NCBI RefSeq assembly: GCF_019038435.1
Contig: NZ_JAGPOX010000077.1
Coordinates: 1 to 43,613, forward strand
DNA length: 43,613 nucleotides
Reading direction: 5' to 3'
Source of the DNA: Nocardia alni
Lineage (GTDB): Bacteria > Actinomycetota > Actinomycetes > Mycobacteriales > Mycobacteriaceae
Part shown: in pieces, positions 40,157 through 43,613 of the stretch
How positions within the stretch are numbered: position 1 is the stretch's first letter
Layout of the letters: the number at the start of each line of letters is the position of its first letter
Position numbers and translations under genes: made by a program
The notes under the pieces: generated by a model
Told to the model about the DNA's origin: nothing
The model's database searches: none
Seen by the model: only the letters and a program-made list of their open reading frames with translations

Positions 40157-41854
40157 CTATGGTGTGCGCAGCCGCTCGGCGGCCAATGCGCGCAGGTCGC
40201 TGGTCTTGATCTTGGCGCTGCCGGTGAGGGCGATGTCGTTCTCGTCGAACAGCAGTACCTGGCGGGGGATCTTGTAGCTGGCCAGGCGTTCCCGCAGGAA
40301 GGTGCGGATCTGCTCGGGGTCGAGGTCGGCGTCGGCGTGGGGGACGATGCAGGCGACGACGATTTCGCCGAGGGTGTCGTGCGGGACGCCCACTGTGCGT
40401 GTGACTTTCACTCCGGGGTAGGTCAGCAGGGCCTCGTCGACCTCGAGGGGGGAGACGTTGGCGCCGCCGGTCTTGATGATGTCGGACAGGCGGCCCTCCC
40501 AGAACAGCCGGCCGATGTCGTCGAGGTAGCCGCTGTCGCCGGTGTGGAAAAAGCCTTGGGTGTCGAGGGTTTCGGTGAGGGGTGTGCCGAGGTAGCCGAG
40601 CATCAGGGTGGGCCCCTTGACGCAGATCTCGCCGCGTTCGCCGCGAGGGACCACCTCGCCGTCGAGCGGATCGACGATCTCGACGGTCACGCCGGGTAGG
40701 GCTTCACCGCTGCTGCCCGCGTGCACCTCGTCGGGGGTGTTGGCGGGGTAACACGTTGTGATGGTGAAGGTTTCGGTGTTCCCGTAGGCGCGGCCCGGTT
40801 CGGTCCAGCGGCACGAAACGGTCGGGTGCCGTGCGATCGGGGTGTAGTAGTCCACGAACCGCATGGCGCTCAGATCCACCGTGCCCCAATTGGGCGCGGC
40901 CTCGAGCTGTGCCCACTGGTGCGGCCAGGCGCCCGGGAAGTTCACTCGCTCGGCCTGCATGATCTCCAGGGCGGCCGGGGCGTCGAAAACCGGTTGCAGG
41001 ACCAGGGATCCACCGGCGGCCAGGGTCGACCCCAGCGCCTGCGCGAAGTTGCCGGACCAGAAGAATCCGTTCGCGACCCAGGCGCGGACGTCGTCCTCGG
41101 GGCCGAAGCCGAAAAGCCTTCGGAACCGCCACATCTGGATGGCGACCCCGCGATGCGCGCTGAGCACTCCCTTGGGCGCGCTGGTGGAGCCAGAGGAGAA
41201 GAACAGCACCGCGGTATCGCTCGGCCGCGCCGCCGCGCCTGTCGCCTCCACGAGTTCGCGTGGCTCGGCGCGCCCCCGCGCGAGGAAGGTGTCCCAGGTC
41301 TCGATCGCGGCGCCCGGCAGCGGCGAACCGATCATCGCCAGGCGGCGCAGGAACGGATATCGCGCCGACTGCATCGGGCCGAGCCCGGCCGACTCGAGCG
41401 CGGGCTCGAGTTCGGTCAGGACGGCCGCGAAATCCTTTGTCAGCACCCGTCGTTCGAACAACAGCACCGAGACGCCGGACAGCGTGAGCAGTTGGTCGAG
41501 CTCGGCCGCGGTCGAGAACGTGCTGAGCGGGACGGCGATACCGCCGGCCAGGCTCGCGCCGAAGACCGCCGCGATCCATTCAGGACGGTTCGTCATCAGC
41601 ACGCCGACCCGGCCGTCCTTGCCGATCCCGCAGGCCCGCAGCGCGCGGGCCACCTCGATCGCGCGTTCCCACAGCTGCGCATAGGACCAGCGCACGATGC
41701 CCTCGGGGGTGTGCGCGGCGATCGCCTCACGATCGCCGTACAGCTGCGTCACCTCCCGCAGGAAGCCGGGCAACGTGAGTGTGCCGAGCCCGGGCTCGTC
41801 GCTCAGCGGAGGTCCCGAGACGATCGAAACGGCCTGCTCGGATACGGTATTCAT
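40157..41854 (-). CDS. AMP-dependent acyl-CoA synthetase/ligase
   Basis: 565 residues from ATG 41854. ANL-superfamily motifs in order: A3 FFSSGSTSAPKGVLSAHRG (AMP-binding loop), A5 AYGNTETFTITT, A7 HTGDSGYLDDIGRLFWEGR, A8 LSDIIKTGGANVSPLEVDEAL and, near the end, GSAKIKTSDLRAL where A10 carries the catalytic lysine (the usual T-G-K is changed to S-A-K). It activates a carboxylic acid as acyl-AMP and then acyl-CoA. It is third in a leftward operon with a hotdog dehydratase and a YhdH/AcuI-like reductase, suggesting a short- or medium-chain acid is activated, dehydrated or hydrated, and reduced. The exact acid is unknown. Confidence 0.9.
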   Translation of the reverse strand: MNTVSEQAVSIVSGPPLSDEPGLGTLTLPGFLREVTQLYGDREAIAAHTPEGIVRWSYAQLWERAIEVARALRACGIGKDGRVGVLMTNRPEWIAAVFGASLAGGIAVPLSTFSTAAELDQLLTLSGVSVLLFERRVLTKDFAAVLTELEPALESAGLGPMQSARYPFLRRLAMIGSPLPGAAIETWDTFLARGRAEPRELVEATGAAARPSDTAVLFFSSGSTSAPKGVLSAHRGVAIQMWRFRRLFGFGPEDDVRAWVANGFFWSGNFAQALGSTLAAGGSLVLQPVFDAPAALEIMQAERVNFPGAWPHQWAQLEAAPNWGTVDLSAMRFVDYYTPIARHPTVSCRWTEPGRAYGNTETFTITTCYPANTPDEVHAGSSGEALPGVTVEIVDPLDGEVVPRGERGEICVKGPTLMLGYLGTPLTETLDTQGFFHTGDSGYLDDIGRLFWEGRLSDIIKTGGANVSPLEVDEALLTYPGVKVTRTVGVPHDTLGEIVVACIVPHADADLDPEQIRTFLRERLASYKIPRQVLLFDENDIALTGSAKIKTSDLRALAAERLRTP

Positions 41855-41877
41855 ATCAGTTCCACCTAGTGCTGGTG

Positions 41878-43083
41878 CTAGAGCGGCAGTTCGACCTCGG
41901 CCGTGCTCTTGACCAGCACGCCGCCGTCCTGATTGGCCAGGGTCAGTTTCACCTCGACCAGCGGCACGCCCCACTCCGACTGGGCCCGCTTGTCGGTGAT
42001 CTCGGCGTCGAAATAGGTGACGTCGCCCTCGAACGCCGGTCCGCGGAAGTCGGACTTGATATGCCGGACGAAGCCGTCGTTACCGGCCCAGAAGGCCAGG
42101 AAGTCGGTGCACCAGGCGCCCATGGTGGCGCCGTAGCCGTAGGCGCGGGCCATGCCGACCTTGCCCGCCTTGTCTTCATCGATATGCCCGCGGGAGGGGC
42201 CGACGTACAGGCCGTCGCGCAGCCGCGGATCGATCTTCGCGCCCTCCTCGTCGAAGCCGAACCCCTCGGTCCAGCCCGGATCCTGGTACACCCAGGGATC
42301 TTCGACGCCCTCGGGTGCGACCCAGCCGAAGGTGCCCCAGATGTTGAACAGGAACGCGCGGTACTCGGTGGTGAAGGTCGCGACACTGTGCGGGCCGATC
42401 ACCCGGCGCGGCAACGTATCCCCGACCTTCACCTCGTCGAAGCGCGGCGAGACGCCCAGCCGGTTGGACATCATCCACTCGGTGCGCTGACGGCCGATCT
42501 CGTCCAGTTCGGCGTCGGTCCAGCGCTTCATCTCGCCGAGCTGGTTCTCGTACATGCCGCGCTCGGCGGCCTCGGAGACCAGATACCGGATGGAGGTGGA
42601 CCGTTCGCGCGCGACCAGCGCGCCGTGCTGATTGCGGTGGGTGGTGTCGCCGCGCTGGAACAGGGTGGGGCCGGCGAACTTCGTCTGCGCCACCTTGTAG
42701 TCGTGGAAGCGCCGCTCCTGGAACAGCTGGTCGCCCGGACGCACCGGAGTTCCGTAGAACCACCACTCCTCGCCGCCGAAGATCAGGTGGCTGCCCGGGA
42801 TCCGGCCGACGCAGGCCGGGGCGGCGCCGTGGCCGTAGTCCAGGGCGATAGCGATGGACTGCGGCGCGACGATGCTGCCGTGCTTGGATTCCCGGCCGAA
42901 CTCCTCATCCCAGTGCAGCGGGTTGGGGTAGTCCATGGCCATCACCCACCGGCGGATATCGGATTTGCTGCACGGATCCCACAGCTGGCCGCCGCCGATC
43001 GGCAGGCCGACACGGGGATCGACGTCGGACAGGTCCAGTTCGACCTCGCCCGACTGGGGGGTGGCCGATTTATCGGTGCTCAT
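41878..43083 (-). CDS. MaoC-like double-hotdog acyl-CoA dehydratase
   Basis: 401 residues; ATG 43083 with AGGAG 4 nt upstream. Two hotdog domains: N-terminal (about 30-200) with SDIRRWVMAMDYPNPLHWDEEF, GSIVAPQSIAIALDYGHG, and C-terminal (about 300-400) with ARAYGYGATMGAWCTDFLAFWAGNDGFVRHIKSDFRGPAFEGDVTYF. The N-terminal domain keeps the FAS1/MaoC region pattern; the C-terminal one lacks the DxxxxH hydratase motif in plain form, as in proteins where one half is structural. An (R)-enoyl-CoA hydratase or dehydratase role is likely; a thioesterase-like role is possible. It lies 23 bp from the ligase gene. Confidence 0.78.
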   Translation of the reverse strand: MSTDKSATPQSGEVELDLSDVDPRVGLPIGGGQLWDPCSKSDIRRWVMAMDYPNPLHWDEEFGRESKHGSIVAPQSIAIALDYGHGAAPACVGRIPGSHLIFGGEEWWFYGTPVRPGDQLFQERRFHDYKVAQTKFAGPTLFQRGDTTHRNQHGALVARERSTSIRYLVSEAAERGMYENQLGEMKRWTDAELDEIGRQRTEWMMSNRLGVSPRFDEVKVGDTLPRRVIGPHSVATFTTEYRAFLFNIWGTFGWVAPEGVEDPWVYQDPGWTEGFGFDEEGAKIDPRLRDGLYVGPSRGHIDEDKAGKVGMARAYGYGATMGAWCTDFLAFWAGNDGFVRHIKSDFRGPAFEGDVTYFDAEITDKRAQSEWGVPLVEVKLTLANQDGGVLVKSTAEVELPL

Positions 43084-43117
43084 GACTCTCCTGAATATTT
43101 CGGTGCCGGTGGATGTC

Positions 43118-43613
43118 TCAGTGGTTGACGTCGACGACGAGCCGGCCGCGGATGGTGCCATCGATGAGGCGGTTCGCGGCGGTGATCGCGTCGGACAGGG
43201 GGATCTCCTCGGCGATCGACTCGATCGCCGCGGCATCCAGATCCCGGGCCAGGCGCGCCCAGGCGGCAGTGCGCCGCGCCCGGGGCGCCATGACGCTGTC
43301 GATGCCGAGCAGGGTCACTCCGCGCAGGATGAAGGGTGCGACGGTGGCGCCGAAGTCCATGCCCTGGGCCAGGCCACAGGCGGCGACCGCGCCGCCGTAG
43401 CGGGTCTGGGCGCAGGCGTTGGCCAGGATGTTACTGCCCGCGGTGTCGACGACACCGGCCCAGCGTTCCTTCTGCAGCGCCTTACCGCGTTCGGTCAGCT
43501 CGGCTCGATCGACCACCGATGCGGCGCCGAGCTTCTGCAGGTAGTCGACCTCGCCGGGCTTGCCGGTCGCGGCGGCGACGGTGAAACCGGCCTTGGTCAG
43601 CAGTGCGACTGTC
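43118..43613 (-). CDS. YhdH/AcuI-like zinc-free MDR oxidoreductase, 5' end beyond window
   Basis: The C-terminal 164 residues of a medium-chain dehydrogenase/reductase. The reading enters the window at VALLTKAGFTVAAATGKPGEVDYLQKLGAASVV, the cofactor-domain strands, and continues to GGAVAACGLAQGMDFGATVAPFILRGVTLLGIDSVMAP, the signature of the YhdH/YhfP quinone oxidoreductase and acrylyl-CoA reductase (AcuI) group. These reduce enoyl-CoA or quinones with NADPH. It ends 34 bp before the dehydratase start, likely first in the same operon. The N-terminal half lies outside the window. Confidence 0.88.
   Translation of the reverse strand, partial: TVALLTKAGFTVAAATGKPGEVDYLQKLGAASVVDRAELTERGKALQKERWAGVVDTAGSNILANACAQTRYGGAVAACGLAQGMDFGATVAPFILRGVTLLGIDSVMAPRARRTAAWARLARDLDAAAIESIAEEIPLSDAITAANRLIDGTIRGRLVVDVNH

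Noticed and set aside
39940..40209. 89-residue + strand frame between the hairpins
   Set aside because: It is made largely of the palindrome and terminator sequences and overlaps the ligase 3' end; there is no ribosome site.

Overview
The window is high-GC DNA (roughly 68-70% by eye) with strong third-position GC bias, many GTG/TTG starts and short intergenic gaps, so it comes from an actinobacterium. An antigen-85-like mycolyltransferase, a ChoD-type sterol oxidase, a cutinase, a DUF2599 lipoprotein and a LytR-CpsA-Psr cell-wall ligase point to a mycolic-acid-containing member of the Mycobacteriales, most likely Nocardia or a close relative. I infer this from gene content, not from a marker gene. 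The left edge is not natural: bases 12-44 are the Illumina Nextera (Tn5) read-1 adapter with one mismatch, so the window starts at an untrimmed contig end.

Layout. 1-5.2 kb: a coupled pair (group-II cysteine-desulfurase-like enzyme plus a protein with a C-terminal heavy-metal-associated domain), a flavin split-barrel protein, a DUF2599 lipoprotein and a two-domain TerD protein. 5.3-8 kb: choD divergent from a TetR regulator, with two operator-like repeats between them. 8-15 kb: envelope and secreted functions (LCP ligase, mycolyltransferase, Tat-exported GH1 glycosidase, seven-repeat delta-60 lipoprotein) plus a LexA-type repressor with a leaderless-looking promoter. 15-18.4 kb: a TetR gene with a perfect 22-bp palindrome, an ArnT/PMT-like glycosyltransferase and a Gln/Pro/Tyr-rich protein. 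18.4-23.7 kb: a TetR-flavin monooxygenase operon with a duplicated operator, a small secreted protein, a NUDIX hydrolase and an SDR-TetR operon. 24-26.6 kb: a 649-residue membrane protein with two DUF1003 domains, one complete and one partial RyR-like module and a C-terminal helical domain, followed by a CadD-family transporter. 26.7-30.7 kb: a cutinase, a GntR regulator, and ald facing an Lrp-family regulator with interlocked stop codons. 30.9-39.9 kb: two MarR-MFS efflux modules, one of whose transporters carries three extracytoplasmic-type beta-sandwich repeats, an ARMT1-like phosphatase and a third MFS transporter. 40.1-43.6 kb: a leftward acyl-CoA operon (YhdH/AcuI-like reductase, double-hotdog dehydratase, AMP-forming ligase) cut by the right edge.

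The window reads as an accessory but chromosomal stretch dominated by repressor-plus-target modules for stress and detoxification and by cell-envelope enzymes. I saw no tRNA, rRNA, insertion sequence, prophage or CRISPR array. The strongest candidate for an undescribed system is the DUF1003-DUF1003-RyR-RyR protein with its CadD neighbour. Next are the MFS transporter with carboxypeptidase-regulatory-like repeats and the desulfurase/HMA pair. Many intergenic regions hold clear dyads (terminators and operators), which are listed individually.
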